60,424 nt of DNA from DATAEY01 sp045805565 (GCA_045805565.1 JBJMKZ010000034.1:1-60424), one strand, 5' to 3'; counted from the first letter of the stretch, positions 49,902 to 59,335 are shown. The notes: generated from the sequence alone by a model not told the origin. Numbers and translations are program-made.

Positions 49902-51614
49902 TCAGCGCCGGAGCGCGGAGACGATCACGTCCCGGGCGACGGGCGCCGCCGCGTCCCCCCCGGCCCCGGCGCGGAACATCACCACCGCGAGCGCCAGCTG
50001 CGGGCTGCGCGCGGGCGCGAAGGCGACGAACCAGGCGTCGGTATTGCCAGGGATGTTGGCTCCCCCCGGCCCGCCCCCGAGTTCGGCGGTCCCCGTCTTT
50101 CCCGCCACCGTGACGCCGGGGATGTCGGCCGCCGTCCCGGTGCCGTGCTTGACCACGCCGACCATCAGCGAGCGCAGCGTCGCCGCCACCCGGGGCGAGG
50201 TCACCCGGCTGCGCCGGGGACGCCGGCCCAGCAGGACCGTCGGCTCGACCCGCACGCCGCGATTGGCGATCGTCGCCCCCACCGACGCCATCTGCAGCGC
50301 GGATGCCTGCACCTCCCCCTGCCCGATCGCCGTCGATCCCACCGCCAGGTCGTCGCCGACCCTGTCGCCCGGCGGGATCGTGCTGTAGACCGCGCCCGGC
50401 ACGCCGGGGTCGCGGTTGAACCCGTACCTCTCGGCGGTCTGCACCAGGCGCTGGGCTCCCACCTTCGCGCCGAGCGGAGCGAACACCGAATTGCATGACT
50501 CGGCGAACGCCTCGCGGAAGGTGCCGCCGCACGCCTCGCCGTTCGCGTTCGAGAGCCGCACCCCCTCCAGGACCGCCGCCGTCTGGACCGGGAACTTCTC
50601 GTCCAGCTTGACCTTGCGGTCCTCCAGCGCCGCGGTGGTGGTGATCAGTTTGAACGTCGAGCCCGGGGGACCCGCGCCCGAGTAGGCGATGCCGGCCAAG
50701 GCGAGGACCTCGCCGGTGCCGGGATACAGCACCGCCACGCCGCCGTTGCGCCCACCCAGCGCGGCGGCCGTCGCCCTCTCCAGCCTCGGGCTGATGGTGG
50801 TGCTTACGTCTCGACCGGGGTGCGGGGCGGCGCGGGCGAGCACCTTGGTGCCCGCCAGCAGCGTCCCGCCCGGCGTCCCGGTCAGGCGGGCGTCGAACGC
50901 GCGCTCCAGCCCCGAAAGGCCCACCCGGGCGTCGTCGGGAAACCCGCGGGCTCGAAGCTCCTGACGGCGCTCGGCCGGGATCGGGCCGAGCTCGCCCACC
51001 ACCTGCGCCGCGACTCCGCTGATCGGCGACGTTCGATCCTGGCCCTCGGCCAGCACCTGCCCGTCGCGGGCGAGGATCGAGGCCCTTCGCGGAAGCCGGG
51101 TCCGGCGATCCAGGCGCTGTCCCGGCGCCACTCCGGGGAAGGTCAGGTCGGGCTTCCAGTCGATCCGGGCGTCCTCGCCGCTGCCCGCGAACCTGAGGCG
51201 CACCGTCCCCGGGACGGTCCCGAAGATCCGTGTGTGCACCCGGACGGGCAGCGCCACCACGCCGTCCTGCGGATCCTGGGCCGACCCCACCCGAATCGCC
51301 GTCGCGGTCGCGGTCGCGGTCGCGTCGCGGTAGGCGGCCGAGAACGCCGACAGCGGCGCCGCGCTGCGTGCGCTGGCGCTCAGCAGCCGGTGCATGGCGG
51401 CATAGTCGCCTCGCTGCCAGGCGGCGCCGAACCGCTCGGCCATCCTGCGCTCAGGGGCCACGTGCAGCGCGCCGACCACCATCCCGGCCACCATGGCCAC
51501 GGCCGCCGTTGCCGCGAGCGGCAGCGCCCGGTGCGTCAGGCGGTGGCGGCGGTCGGGTCTGCGGGGGGTCGCGAGCCGACCCGGATGGGAGTCCAGTGTG
51601 CGGCTTGCGTCCAC
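49902..51614 (-). CDS. Class B penicillin-binding protein with NTF2-like N-terminal domain
   Basis: A 570-residue transpeptidase that cross-links peptidoglycan. One N-terminal anchor (LPLAATAAVAMVAGMVVGAL) is followed by a MecA-N/NTF2-like domain (APERRMAERFGAAWQRGDYA), a dimerisation region (GLSGLERAFDARLTG), and the catalytic domain with Ser319 in GSTFK, SCN in AESCNSV and KTG in AGKTGTAELG. This layout is that of PBP2a-like/PbpA-type actinobacterial enzymes. GTG start with a minus-strand TACGCT box (51624-51629) 9 bases upstream. Confidence 0.92.
   Translation of the reverse strand: MDASRTLDSHPGRLATPRRPDRRHRLTHRALPLAATAAVAMVAGMVVGALHVAPERRMAERFGAAWQRGDYAAMHRLLSASARSAAPLSAFSAAYRDATATATATAIRVGSAQDPQDGVVALPVRVHTRIFGTVPGTVRLRFAGSGEDARIDWKPDLTFPGVAPGQRLDRRTRLPRRASILARDGQVLAEGQDRTSPISGVAAQVVGELGPIPAERRQELRARGFPDDARVGLSGLERAFDARLTGTPGGTLLAGTKVLARAAPHPGRDVSTTISPRLERATAAALGGRNGGVAVLYPGTGEVLALAGIAYSGAGPPGSTFKLITTTAALEDRKVKLDEKFPVQTAAVLEGVRLSNANGEACGGTFREAFAESCNSVFAPLGAKVGAQRLVQTAERYGFNRDPGVPGAVYSTIPPGDRVGDDLAVGSTAIGQGEVQASALQMASVGATIANRGVRVEPTVLLGRRPRRSRVTSPRVAATLRSLMVGVVKHGTGTAADIPGVTVAGKTGTAELGGGPGGANIPGNTDAWFVAFAPARSPQLALAVVMFRAGAGGDAAAPVARDVIVSALRR
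51301..51330. repeat. Hexanucleotide tandem repeat in the PBP gene
   Basis: Several copies of GGTCGC (GCGACC on the coding strand) encode an alternating Thr-Ala run, TATATATA, in the N-terminal NTF2-like domain. A six-base unit keeps frame when copy number changes. Confidence 0.7.
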
Positions 51615-51715
51615 GTCGCGGTCAGCGTAGTTGATGCCAGCGAGCCGGCCGCTCGGCGACGGATCGCCGTCCGCCCCTTCGGACGCCAGGCCGCGGCTAG
51701 GCTGCCGGCGCGCCC

Positions 51716-52867
51716 ATGACCGGGATCGACTGGCTCATCGTCGGCTTCGTCGTGCTGCTGGCCCTCTACGGATACACCCAGGGCTTCCTGGTCGGCGCCC
51801 TGTCGCTGGCCGGCTTCGCCGGCGGCGCCGTCCTCGGCACCCGACTGGGCCCGCAGCTCCTCCCGGGCGGGTCGACCTCGCCCTATGCGCCGCTGTTCGG
51901 GCTGCTCGGCGCGCTGGTGGCGGGCGGGGTGCTGGCGCTCGGCCTCGAGGGCGTCGCCCTGTCGCTGCGCTCCCGGGTCAGGCTCGCGGCGCTGGCCGCG
52001 GTGGACGGGTTGCTGGGCGCCGGCCTGACCGCCTTCGTGGCGCTGGGAGTCAGCTGGATCGTCGGCGCGGTGGTGCTGCAGACCCCCGGCGCCCGTGCCC
52101 TGCGCCCGCAGATCCAGCGCTCCCTGGTCCTGCGCGAACTCAACCGGGCGCTCCCGCCGTCGGGGCCGATCCTCAACGCCCTGGCCCGCTTCGATCCCTT
52201 CCCCCGCATCCGCGGGCCGCGGCCCCAGCTCTCGCGACCCGATTCGGCCATCGCCCGCGATCCCGCCGTGCGGGCCGCGTCGCCCAGCGTGGTGCGGGTC
52301 CTGGGCACCGCCTGCGGTCTGGGCGTCCAGGGCTCGGGGTGGGTGGGCAGCCCAGGCCTGGTGGTGACCAACGCCCACGTGGTGGCCGGCGAGGACAGCA
52401 CCACGGTCCAGCTCGACGGCGATGGGATCAAGCTCGACGCCCAGGCGGTCCACTTCGACCCGCGCAACGACCTCGCCGTGCTGCGCGTCCCGAGCCTCGA
52501 TCGCAGGCGGCTGCCGCTCGCCGCCGACCCCAGTCCCGGCAGCTCGGGGGCGGTGCTGGGCTTCCCGGGCAACGGCCCGTACGATGTCCAGCCCGCTCGC
52601 CTGGGCCCGACGGTCTCCAGCATCAGCCAGGACGCCTACGGGCGGGGACCGGTTCGGCGCCTGGTCACCGTCCTGCGGGGGGATGTCCGATCGGGAGACT
52701 CGGGCGGCCCGATGGTCGACGGCGCCGGCCGGGTGGTGACGACGGTGTTCGCGGCCACGGTGGGCGCGCGCTCACGCGGCGGCTACGGAGTTCCCAACGC
52801 CGTGGTTCGCGCGGCGCTGCGCGACAGCTCGCACCCGGTCGGCACGGGGCCCTGCGCCGGCGGATAG
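51716..52867 (+). CDS. MarP-type membrane serine protease (CvpA-trypsin fold)
   Basis: A 383-residue protein: four CvpA-like membrane helices in residues 1-125 (WLIVGFVVLLALYGYTQGFL onward), a linker, and a chymotrypsin-fold protease with triad His221 (TNAHVVAG), Asp252 (RNDLAVL) and Ser329 (SGDSGGP). Two cysteines (TACGLGV and the C-terminal GPCAGG) could form the disulfide seen in mycobacterial MarP, which protects against acid and oxidative stress through cell-wall hydrolase processing. TAGGCT (51698-51703) lies 12 bases before the ATG. Divergent from the PBP gene. Confidence 0.93.
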   Translation: MTGIDWLIVGFVVLLALYGYTQGFLVGALSLAGFAGGAVLGTRLGPQLLPGGSTSPYAPLFGLLGALVAGGVLALGLEGVALSLRSRVRLAALAAVDGLLGAGLTAFVALGVSWIVGAVVLQTPGARALRPQIQRSLVLRELNRALPPSGPILNALARFDPFPRIRGPRPQLSRPDSAIARDPAVRAASPSVVRVLGTACGLGVQGSGWVGSPGLVVTNAHVVAGEDSTTVQLDGDGIKLDAQAVHFDPRNDLAVLRVPSLDRRRLPLAADPSPGSSGAVLGFPGNGPYDVQPARLGPTVSSISQDAYGRGPVRRLVTVLRGDVRSGDSGGPMVDGAGRVVTTVFAATVGARSRGGYGVPNAVVRAALRDSSHPVGTGPCAGG

Positions 52868-52933
52868 CCCGAACGGACGCGCCGGAGGGCGCAAAATCGA
52901 CGCCAAGACGGGCCGCGCTACCCTTGCGCGCTC

Positions 52934-55168
52934 ATGTCCAAGACCCTGGTGATAGCCGAGAAGCCGTCGGTCGGACGCGACCTCGCCCGGGTTCTGCCGG
53001 GTGCGTTCGCCAAGCACGAGGGGTACCTCGAGGGCCCCGACCACGTCGTCAGCTGGGCGGTCGGGCATCTCGTGCAGCTGGCCGAGCCGGACGAGTACGA
53101 CCCCCGCTACAAGAAGTGGCGGATGGCGGATCTCCCGATCCTGCCCGAGCGCTTCAAGCTGGTCGTGCGCGACGAGCGCTCGCGCAAGCAGATGACGGTG
53201 GTCAAGCGTCAGCTGGCGCGTGACGACGTCGACTCGGTGGTCAACGCCTGCGACGCCGGCCGCGAGGGCGAGCTGATCTTCGCGTACCTGTACGAGAAGG
53301 CCGGCAGCCGCAAGCCGGTCAAGCGGCTGTGGCTGCAGTCCATGACCCCGGCCGCCATCGCCGAGGCGTTCGGCACGCTGATTCCGGCCGAGGAGAAGGC
53401 CAAGCTCCAGGAGGCGGCCCGCTCGCGCAGCGAGGCCGACTGGATCGTGGGAATGAACGCCACCCGAGCGGCCACCATCCGGTTGCGCTCGTCCTTCGAC
53501 GGGGCGGTATCGCTGGGCCGGGTCCAGACGCCGACGCTGGCCATCGTCGCCCGGCGCGAGGCGGAGATCCGAGCCTTCGAGCCCGAGCCCTACTGGGTGG
53601 TCGACGCGAGGTTCGCCGCTTCGGGCGAGCGCCTGTACGCGGGACGCTTCCACGCCGGCGCCCAGCCGCGCGTCGCCACCGCCCAGGAGGCCGAGGCGAT
53701 CGTCGCCGCCTGTCGCGGTCGCGACGGGACGATCACCAAGCTGGAGCGCTCGCGCCGCAAGGAACGCCCGCCGCTGCTCTACGACCTGACCTCGCTGCAG
53801 CGCGAGGCCAACACGCGCTTCGGCTTCTCGGCGCGGCGCACGCTGGCCTCCGCCCAGCGTCTCTATGAGGAGCATGCGGCACTCACCTACCCCCGCACCA
53901 GCTCGCGCTTCCTGCCGTCCGCCATGAGGGGCGAGATCAAGCCCACCGCCGAGCTGGTCGGCCGCCACCGCGACTACGCCGAGGCCGCCCGCTTCGTGGC
54001 CCGGCTCGACGTGCTTCCACTGGCCCGCGTGGTCAACGACAAGAAGGTCACCGACCACCACGCGATCATCCCGACCCGCTCCCAGCACGATCTCAGCCGC
54101 ATGAACCAGGACGACCGGCGCATCTACGACCTGGTCACGCGCCGCTTCCTCGCCGTCTTCCACCCCGACGCCGAGTTCGAGAACACCAGGCTGGAGACCA
54201 CGGTGCGCAGCGCGGACTCGGACGGCGGTCACGTCTTCCGCACACGCGGGAAGGTGCTGCTGGTCGCCGGCTGGCGGGGCGTGTACGGCGAGACCACCCA
54301 CCGGGACGACGGCCCGGCGCGCGAGGAGGAGGACGAGGGCCGCGAGCAGCACCTGCCCAGGCTCGAGCGGGGCGAGCAGGTCCAGACGCGCGAGATCGAG
54401 GCGATCGCGAAGGAGACCAAGCCGCCGCGGCGCTACACGGACGCCTCGCTGCTGGCCGCGATGGAGACCGCCGGCAAGCTGGTGGAGGACGAGGAGCTGC
54501 GCGAGGCGATGAAGGATTCGGGAATCGGGACCCCGGCCACGCGCGCGGCGATCATCGAGCGCCTGATCCAGGTGGGCTATCTCGAGCGCGACGGCCGCTC
54601 GCTGGTGTGCACCGAGAAGGGGCTCAACGTCATCCGCCTGCTCGACCAGCACCCGCTCACGTCGCCGTCGCTGACCGGCGACTGGGAGCACCGCCTGGCT
54701 CGGATCGAGGGGGGTCAGGACTCGCGCGACCGGTTCATGGGCGACATCGCGAAGTTCGCCCAGGAGACGGTTGCGGTGATCGACCAGACCCTCAAGGGCG
54801 CGAGGGTCGAGCGGGCGAAGCTCGGTCCCTGCCCTGTCTGTGGCCGCGAAATCGTGGAGAACCGCAAGGGGTACTCGTGCTGGTCGCGCGAGGATCCCGG
54901 CTGCGGGTTCGTCATCTGGAAGTCCAAGGCCGGCAAGCAGCTGTCCGCCTCGGTCGCGCGCGAGCTGATCTCCACCGGTCGCACCGAGAAACCGGTCACC
55001 GGCTTCAAGGGGCGATCGGGCCGTCCATTCCGGGCCAGACTCGCCCTCCAGCAGGCCGAGGATGGAAAGTGGCGCGTGGAGTTCGACGAGCCGTGGGCCC
55101 GGGAGGGAGCCAAGCCGCCCGAGGCCGAGGCGCCTGAAGCCGAGGCGGCGGCCCCCGAGGCCGCCTAG
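52934..55168 (+). CDS. topB: DNA topoisomerase III (type IA)
   Basis: A 744-residue decatenase. The Toprim domain has LVIAEKPSVGRDLA and NACDAGREGELIF; the active tyrosine is Tyr319 in LTYPRTSSRFLP; SLGRVQTPTLAIV and KDSGIGTPATRAAII are family motifs. One C-terminal zinc finger (CPVCGREIVENRKGYSCW with a later C) and an acidic Ala/Glu tail end the protein. It would resolve replication and recombination intermediates alongside a TopA presumably encoded elsewhere. TACCCT (52919-52924) is 9 bases before the ATG. The next gene is convergent. Confidence 0.93.
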   Translation: MSKTLVIAEKPSVGRDLARVLPGAFAKHEGYLEGPDHVVSWAVGHLVQLAEPDEYDPRYKKWRMADLPILPERFKLVVRDERSRKQMTVVKRQLARDDVDSVVNACDAGREGELIFAYLYEKAGSRKPVKRLWLQSMTPAAIAEAFGTLIPAEEKAKLQEAARSRSEADWIVGMNATRAATIRLRSSFDGAVSLGRVQTPTLAIVARREAEIRAFEPEPYWVVDARFAASGERLYAGRFHAGAQPRVATAQEAEAIVAACRGRDGTITKLERSRRKERPPLLYDLTSLQREANTRFGFSARRTLASAQRLYEEHAALTYPRTSSRFLPSAMRGEIKPTAELVGRHRDYAEAARFVARLDVLPLARVVNDKKVTDHHAIIPTRSQHDLSRMNQDDRRIYDLVTRRFLAVFHPDAEFENTRLETTVRSADSDGGHVFRTRGKVLLVAGWRGVYGETTHRDDGPAREEEDEGREQHLPRLERGEQVQTREIEAIAKETKPPRRYTDASLLAAMETAGKLVEDEELREAMKDSGIGTPATRAAIIERLIQVGYLERDGRSLVCTEKGLNVIRLLDQHPLTSPSLTGDWEHRLARIEGGQDSRDRFMGDIAKFAQETVAVIDQTLKGARVERAKLGPCPVCGREIVENRKGYSCWSREDPGCGFVIWKSKAGKQLSASVARELISTGRTEKPVTGFKGRSGRPFRARLALQQAEDGKWRVEFDEPWAREGAKPPEAEAPEAEAAAPEAA

Positions 55169-55233
55169 CGGTCGACCACCCGCCCCGGCAGCCCGGGGAC
55201 GCCGCCGCCGGCGCCCCCGGGTGCCGGCTCGCG

Positions 55234-56691
55234 TTACCGCCCGCGCACGCTCACCCGGACGATGCGGCTCACCCCGGTCTCGTAGGGGTAGCCGGCGTCA
55301 CGCTGGATGAGCAAGCGGAAGGGATAGGTGACGCGCCCGGGCGTCGCCCCGAAGCGGTAGCGGTACCGCCACGCGCCGGTGGCGTCGGTGCGCGGAGTGG
55401 CGAACGTCCGCCAGGTCCCGCGATAGAACGCCTGCAGGTCCACGGTCCGGCCGATGTCGGGGACCGGAGCTCCCAGCAGCCGGCCGGAGAACACGACGGA
55501 CTGGCGATTGAGGACCGAGCGGCGGCTGGCAGCCAGTGTGCTTCCGGCGGGCACGAGGACGGTCGCGGCCAGCTTCGACGGCAGCGTGCGCCGGTCCCCG
55601 GCGTAGCGGAGCTCGACCGTCCGCGACGGGCCGGGCTCCAGCCAGAGCTGGAAGCGCCCGGAGGAGTCGACCTCGACGCGCGAGGTGCGGATCGCAGCGC
55701 CGGCGCTGCGGGGCCGCTCGACCACGTCCAGCGACGCTCCGTGGGGGACTCCCTGGGCGGTGCCGGCGACTAGCGGACGCTCGGCGCGGCCCAGGGTAAG
55801 AGGCGTCGGGTTGGGCAGCGCGACGGAGGCATGCCCGGCGAGGTAGCGACACAGCGTCCGCGTCATCGGGCGGCCGGCGATCCTGGTCACGACCCGCCGG
55901 CAGCTTCGGCTTGTGGTGTCGTGTCGGAGGGTGCCGCTGATGGAGGTGCGCTCGCGCAATGGGAGCCGGATTCGCATGGATTGGCGCTCGCCGTCACCGA
56001 TCACGGCCCGGTTGCCGGCCCGGTCTTGGACCACGGCGTGGACCTCGTAGTCGCCGTCGGGGAGCTCGAGGTCGGGTATCCGGGCGCGGACGGTTCGCGT
56101 CCCGTCCCGGCTGGTGGAGAGCGACCGCCAGGAGCCACCGTGCCGGGGACGCATCTCGACCTCGATGTCGCCGGGCCCGGAGAGCTTGTCCTCGACCGCC
56201 AGCTCCAGCCGCGTCGGATCGCGGTGGGCGTCACGCTTCAGGCCGCCCGAGGTCGGTGGCTCGTCGTCGAAGCGCAGATGCACCGCAGGTGAGCGGCGAC
56301 GGGGATTCACGTGACCCGCCTTGTCCTTGAGCCAGACGGTCACGGTGTAGTCGCCGCCCTTCGGCACGGTCAAGCGGAGGCGATGCACATCGAGCTCGCG
56401 CTGCTTGCCGTCCTTGCATCTGCGCTGGGCCTCCACGGCGCAGAGCCGGTAGTAGGCGACGGCGATGGGCTTGGGATGGCTCGGGTTGGTCCAACTGACG
56501 GTGAAGTCGCGGTGCCGGCTCCAGGCCCCGCCCGGAGCGACACGCAGCTTGGCGGGCGCCGCCGGAGCGTTGCCCTGGCTGCCGGCGGCCGGGCCGGTGG
56601 CGGCCGCGAGAAGACCCAGCGCGGCGAGCGCCGGGGCCAGTCGAACTGGCAGGCTCGTGACGCGGTAGATGGATGGCGCTCGATCGTTCAA
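55234..56691 (-). CDS. Secreted multi-domain beta protein, unknown function
   Basis: A 485-residue exported protein with signal peptide (LAPALAALGLLAAATGPAAG). The mature part looks like several immunoglobulin/fibronectin-like domains: FTVSWTNPSHPKPIAVAYY and DYTVTVWLKDKAGHVNP first, then DGDYEVHAVVQDRAGNRAVI, and a C-terminal pair with VVFSGRLLG and GAWRYRYRFGATPGRVTYPF. Two short cysteine pairs occur. Its ATG overlaps the stop of the upstream ECF sigma gene by 4 bases, so the two are translationally coupled; the sigma factor probably responds to or controls an envelope process in which this protein acts. Confidence 0.7.
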   Translation of the reverse strand: MNDRAPSIYRVTSLPVRLAPALAALGLLAAATGPAAGSQGNAPAAPAKLRVAPGGAWSRHRDFTVSWTNPSHPKPIAVAYYRLCAVEAQRRCKDGKQRELDVHRLRLTVPKGGDYTVTVWLKDKAGHVNPRRRSPAVHLRFDDEPPTSGGLKRDAHRDPTRLELAVEDKLSGPGDIEVEMRPRHGGSWRSLSTSRDGTRTVRARIPDLELPDGDYEVHAVVQDRAGNRAVIGDGERQSMRIRLPLRERTSISGTLRHDTTSRSCRRVVTRIAGRPMTRTLCRYLAGHASVALPNPTPLTLGRAERPLVAGTAQGVPHGASLDVVERPRSAGAAIRTSRVEVDSSGRFQLWLEPGPSRTVELRYAGDRRTLPSKLAATVLVPAGSTLAASRRSVLNRQSVVFSGRLLGAPVPDIGRTVDLQAFYRGTWRTFATPRTDATGAWRYRYRFGATPGRVTYPFRLLIQRDAGYPYETGVSRIVRVSVRGR

Positions 56692-57443
56692 CGGTCCTCC
56701 TGGGGTTGGGATTCGATGGCTGTGCGGGCCGCGTCGGCGCCGGATGGCCGAGCCCTCGGCTCTGCCATGCGGTGGTCACGAAGGCGCGCCCGGCAGGCGC
56801 CGCAGCCGCGCAGATGCGGTCGCAGCGCGATCAGCTCCTCGGCGGTCGCCACGCCGCCGGCCGCCGCCGGCAGCAGGCTTGCCCAGCGGCGGCACTCCCG
56901 GCCCGCCTCGATGTCGGCGACCCGGTCGCGAAGCGAGCGCCGGCCCTCCGTCAGGCACCGGTTGACCTTGGTGTAGGTCCAGCCGGTCATTCGACAGATC
57001 TCCGCGTAGGAGTAGCCGTGCGCCTTGAGCACCAGCGCCCGCACCTCCTGGGGCTTCAGCTGCGCCAGCGCCTCCGCGGAGCGGCCCAGGCGCTCGAGCG
57101 AGGCGGCGTGCTCGTCCGCCTCCCTGAGATGGCCGGCCTCGTAGTGGTCGAGGTCCGGCTCGGCGGGCGAGACCAGCCGCATGCGCGCGGCGCGGACCGC
57201 CAGCGCCTCGTGCTTGATCACCGTCCGCAGCCAGGCCGACGCTCCGCCGGGGCGCAGACCATCGGCGTGGCGCAGGAAGATCTCTAGTCCGCGCTGGTAG
57301 GCGTCCTGGGCGTCGTCGGCGCACAGCGAGTAGCGCCGGGCAGTGGCCAGGAGCGATGGACCGTGCTGCGCGATCGTCTCCAGGACCAGCTCGCGTCCGG
57401 GTTCGACGGGGCGCGGTATCGAGATCGGGGTGGGTGTCGTCAT
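56688..57443 (-). CDS. ECF-type sigma factor with C-terminal zinc-finger extension
   Basis: A 251-residue sigma-70 family protein starting MTTPTPISIPRPVEPG. Sigma region 2 reads LLATARRYSLCADDAQDAYQ and FLRHADGLRPGGASAWLRTV; region 4 reads RSAEALAQLKPQEVRALVLK and the helix-turn-helix GYSYAEICRMTGWTYTKVNR. After region 4 an extension of about 50 residues carries ECRRW and HLRGCGACRARLRD, resembling the HxxxCxxC zinc finger of ZAS anti-sigma factors. Normally that motif is on a separate protein; here sigma and possible sensor appear fused. The stop overlaps the secreted-protein gene. The 292-base gap upstream to the Crp gene shows no other gene. Confidence 0.85.
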   Translation of the reverse strand: MTTPTPISIPRPVEPGRELVLETIAQHGPSLLATARRYSLCADDAQDAYQRGLEIFLRHADGLRPGGASAWLRTVIKHEALAVRAARMRLVSPAEPDLDHYEAGHLREADEHAASLERLGRSAEALAQLKPQEVRALVLKAHGYSYAEICRMTGWTYTKVNRCLTEGRRSLRDRVADIEAGRECRRWASLLPAAAGGVATAEELIALRPHLRGCGACRARLRDHRMAEPRARPSGADAARTAIESQPQEDR

Positions 57444-57735
57444 GCTTGGTCGTGGGCCGCCTGCGACCGGCGGCCAGGTCGCGGTTCGGATGTCGGGCAG
57501 CGCCCGGCCTTCGCTGCGTCGAGGCGCGACTCCGGCCCTGCCGGCGCCACGGCTCGTCGAAGCGCGGCGGATGGTCGACAAGGCCGGCCGAGCCGGCCAT
57601 CGGACTCCCGGACGGGTGCGGGGACGACGCCCGCCTCCTCCGATCGGGGGAGTGGCGGACCTACGGTCAGGTGCCGAGTTGCAGATTGGCGGCCGGCCGG
57701 GGGTCGCTGGGAGACGCACCGGCTAGCATCGGGCC

Positions 57736-58431
57736 ATGGCGACGACGGGGGAGGAGACCGTTGCCGTGCTCGCGCGCGTCCCGGTGTTCGCCGATCTCGA
57801 GGCGAATGACCTGGAGCGCGTCGCCGAGGTCGCGGTCCCCCGTTCCTTCGAGGCGGAGCAGGTGCTGTTTCGGGAGGGCGACGACTCCGATACCTGCTAC
57901 ATCGTGCGCTCCGGACACGCGCGCGCGGTGCGCTCGCACTCCGACGGTCGGTCGATCACGCTGGCCTCGTTTGGGCCCGGCGAGATCTTCGGGGAGCTCG
58001 CGATGTTCGACGACGAGCGGCGCTCGGCTACGGTGGAGGCGGTGGACGACCTGGAGGTCGTCGCCGTGCTCGGCGCCGACATGCGCCGTCTCCTGCGCCA
58101 GCACCCCGACATCGCGACCAAGCTGCTGAGCGCGGTGACCCGCCGGGTCCGGGACACCAACGAGCGGCTGACACGCCAGTCGTTCCAGACCGTCCAGAGT
58201 CGGGTGGCGCAAGTCGTCTCCTCGCTGGTCGTCCAGGCTCGTGGCGAGGGAGCGACCGAGGGCGACGTCGAGATCAGGTTGACCCAGAACGACATCGCCC
58301 AGCTCGCGGGCTCCGCGCGCGAGTCGGCCTCGCGCTTCCTAGCGGTGCTGGAGCGGGCCGGGATCATCACCCAGGGTCGTGGCAGGCTGACCGTCCACGA
58401 CCCGGAGGCGCTCGAGCGCTACGTATTCTGA
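57736..58431 (+). CDS. Crp/Fnr-family transcriptional regulator
   Basis: A 231-residue cAMP-receptor-type regulator. The N-terminal beta-barrel has VPVFADLEANDLERVAEVAV, FREGDDSDTCYIVRSG and the cyclic-nucleotide cassette FGELAMFDDERRSATVEAV with Glu and Arg for ribose and phosphate. A long dimer helix precedes the winged HTH (LTQNDIAQLAGSARESASRFL). It could read cAMP made by the class III cyclase at 25.8 kb; this link is inference. TAGCAT (57724-57729) is 6 bases before the ATG. Likely heads a short run with Nudix and ASCH genes. Confidence 0.93.
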   Translation: MATTGEETVAVLARVPVFADLEANDLERVAEVAVPRSFEAEQVLFREGDDSDTCYIVRSGHARAVRSHSDGRSITLASFGPGEIFGELAMFDDERRSATVEAVDDLEVVAVLGADMRRLLRQHPDIATKLLSAVTRRVRDTNERLTRQSFQTVQSRVAQVVSSLVVQARGEGATEGDVEIRLTQNDIAQLAGSARESASRFLAVLERAGIITQGRGRLTVHDPEALERYVF

Positions 58432-58438
58432 CCTGGCA

Positions 58439-58876
58439 ATGGCTCGCCAGAAGACGGACCGCGAGTTCTCCGCCGGAGGAGTGGTGGTGCGGGGCGACGA
58501 GGTGGCCGTGGTCGTTCCCCACCGGCGCTCACCCGAGGGCAAGAAGGTGCTCGCCCTGCCCAAGGGGCATCCCGACGGCGGCGAGTCGATGGTCGACGCC
58601 GCGCGGCGCGAGGTTCGCGAGGAGGCCGGCGTCGACGGCGAGCTGGTCGAGAAGCTGGGCGACGTGCGCTACTGGTACCAGCGTCGCGGGCGCCGGATCT
58701 TCAAGGTGGTGAGCTTCTACCTGTTCTCGTACGTCGGAGGCGACGTGGCCGATCACGACCACGAGATCGAGGAGGCCCGGTGGATGCCCCTGGTCGAGGC
58801 GGCGCGGGAGCTGAGCTTCCCGGGAGAGCGCGAGATGGTCGAGCGGGCCCTATCAAGCCGATCCGGCGACCGATAG
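58439..58876 (+). CDS. Nudix hydrolase
   Basis: A 145-residue Nudix protein. The complete Nudix box spans residues 43-65 (G43, E49, R57-E58, E61-E62, G64), inside GHPDGGESMVDAARREVREE. The FSAGGVVVRGDEV opening and the RRSPEGKKVLALPKG segment resemble diadenosine-polyphosphate hydrolases and actinobacterial MutT1-like proteins. It lies 7 bases after the Crp gene, so co-transcription is likely. Substrate not determined. Confidence 0.92.
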   Translation: MARQKTDREFSAGGVVVRGDEVAVVVPHRRSPEGKKVLALPKGHPDGGESMVDAARREVREEAGVDGELVEKLGDVRYWYQRRGRRIFKVVSFYLFSYVGGDVADHDHEIEEARWMPLVEAARELSFPGEREMVERALSSRSGDR

Positions 58877-58888
58877 GCTCAACGCCAG

Positions 58889-59287
58889 ATGCAGGTCCTC
58901 AATTTCTACTCGCAGATCTTCGCCGACCAGCTGAAAAGAGGCCGCAAAACGGCGACTATCCGCTTGGGCGACAAGTCCTACAAGTACCGCAAGAACCAGG
59001 TCGTGCTGGTGACCATCGGCTACCAGCACTCGCCCCGGGAGAAGATCTTCGAGGCGGTGATCGACCAGGTCGAGGTCAAGCGCGTCAAGGACCTCTCGCC
59101 GAGGGACATCGAGCACGACAACCCCGAGTTCCGGCGCATCGATGAGATGACCCATTTCCTGGAGCAGATCTACGGCCGCGCGGTCCAGCTGGACGACACG
59201 GTCACCGTCGTGCGCTTCTCGCAGATCGTCGACTCCCGAGAGGGGTTGCGCGACCGTCTGCACGGGCTGGGCGGATCCCGCAACTAG
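58889..59287 (+). CDS. ASCH domain protein
   Basis: A 132-residue ASCH/PUA-fold protein: MQVLNFYSQIFADQLKRGRK, TATIRLGDKSYKYRKNQVVL and the C-terminal RFSQIVDSREGL. ASCH proteins bind RNA or modified nucleosides, and some hydrolyse N4-acetylcytidine. The conserved RGRKTATIRLGD matches the family's RxKT...R signature. TAGGCT (58874-58879) stands 9 bases before the ATG although the Nudix gene ends just there, so it may have its own promoter. Confidence 0.85.
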   Translation: MQVLNFYSQIFADQLKRGRKTATIRLGDKSYKYRKNQVVLVTIGYQHSPREKIFEAVIDQVEVKRVKDLSPRDIEHDNPEFRRIDEMTHFLEQIYGRAVQLDDTVTVVRFSQIVDSREGLRDRLHGLGGSRN

Positions 59288-59335
59288 CCCGACCCGCGCG
59301 CATCCGCGGCTACCGGTCGATCCCCGCCTGGGGCG

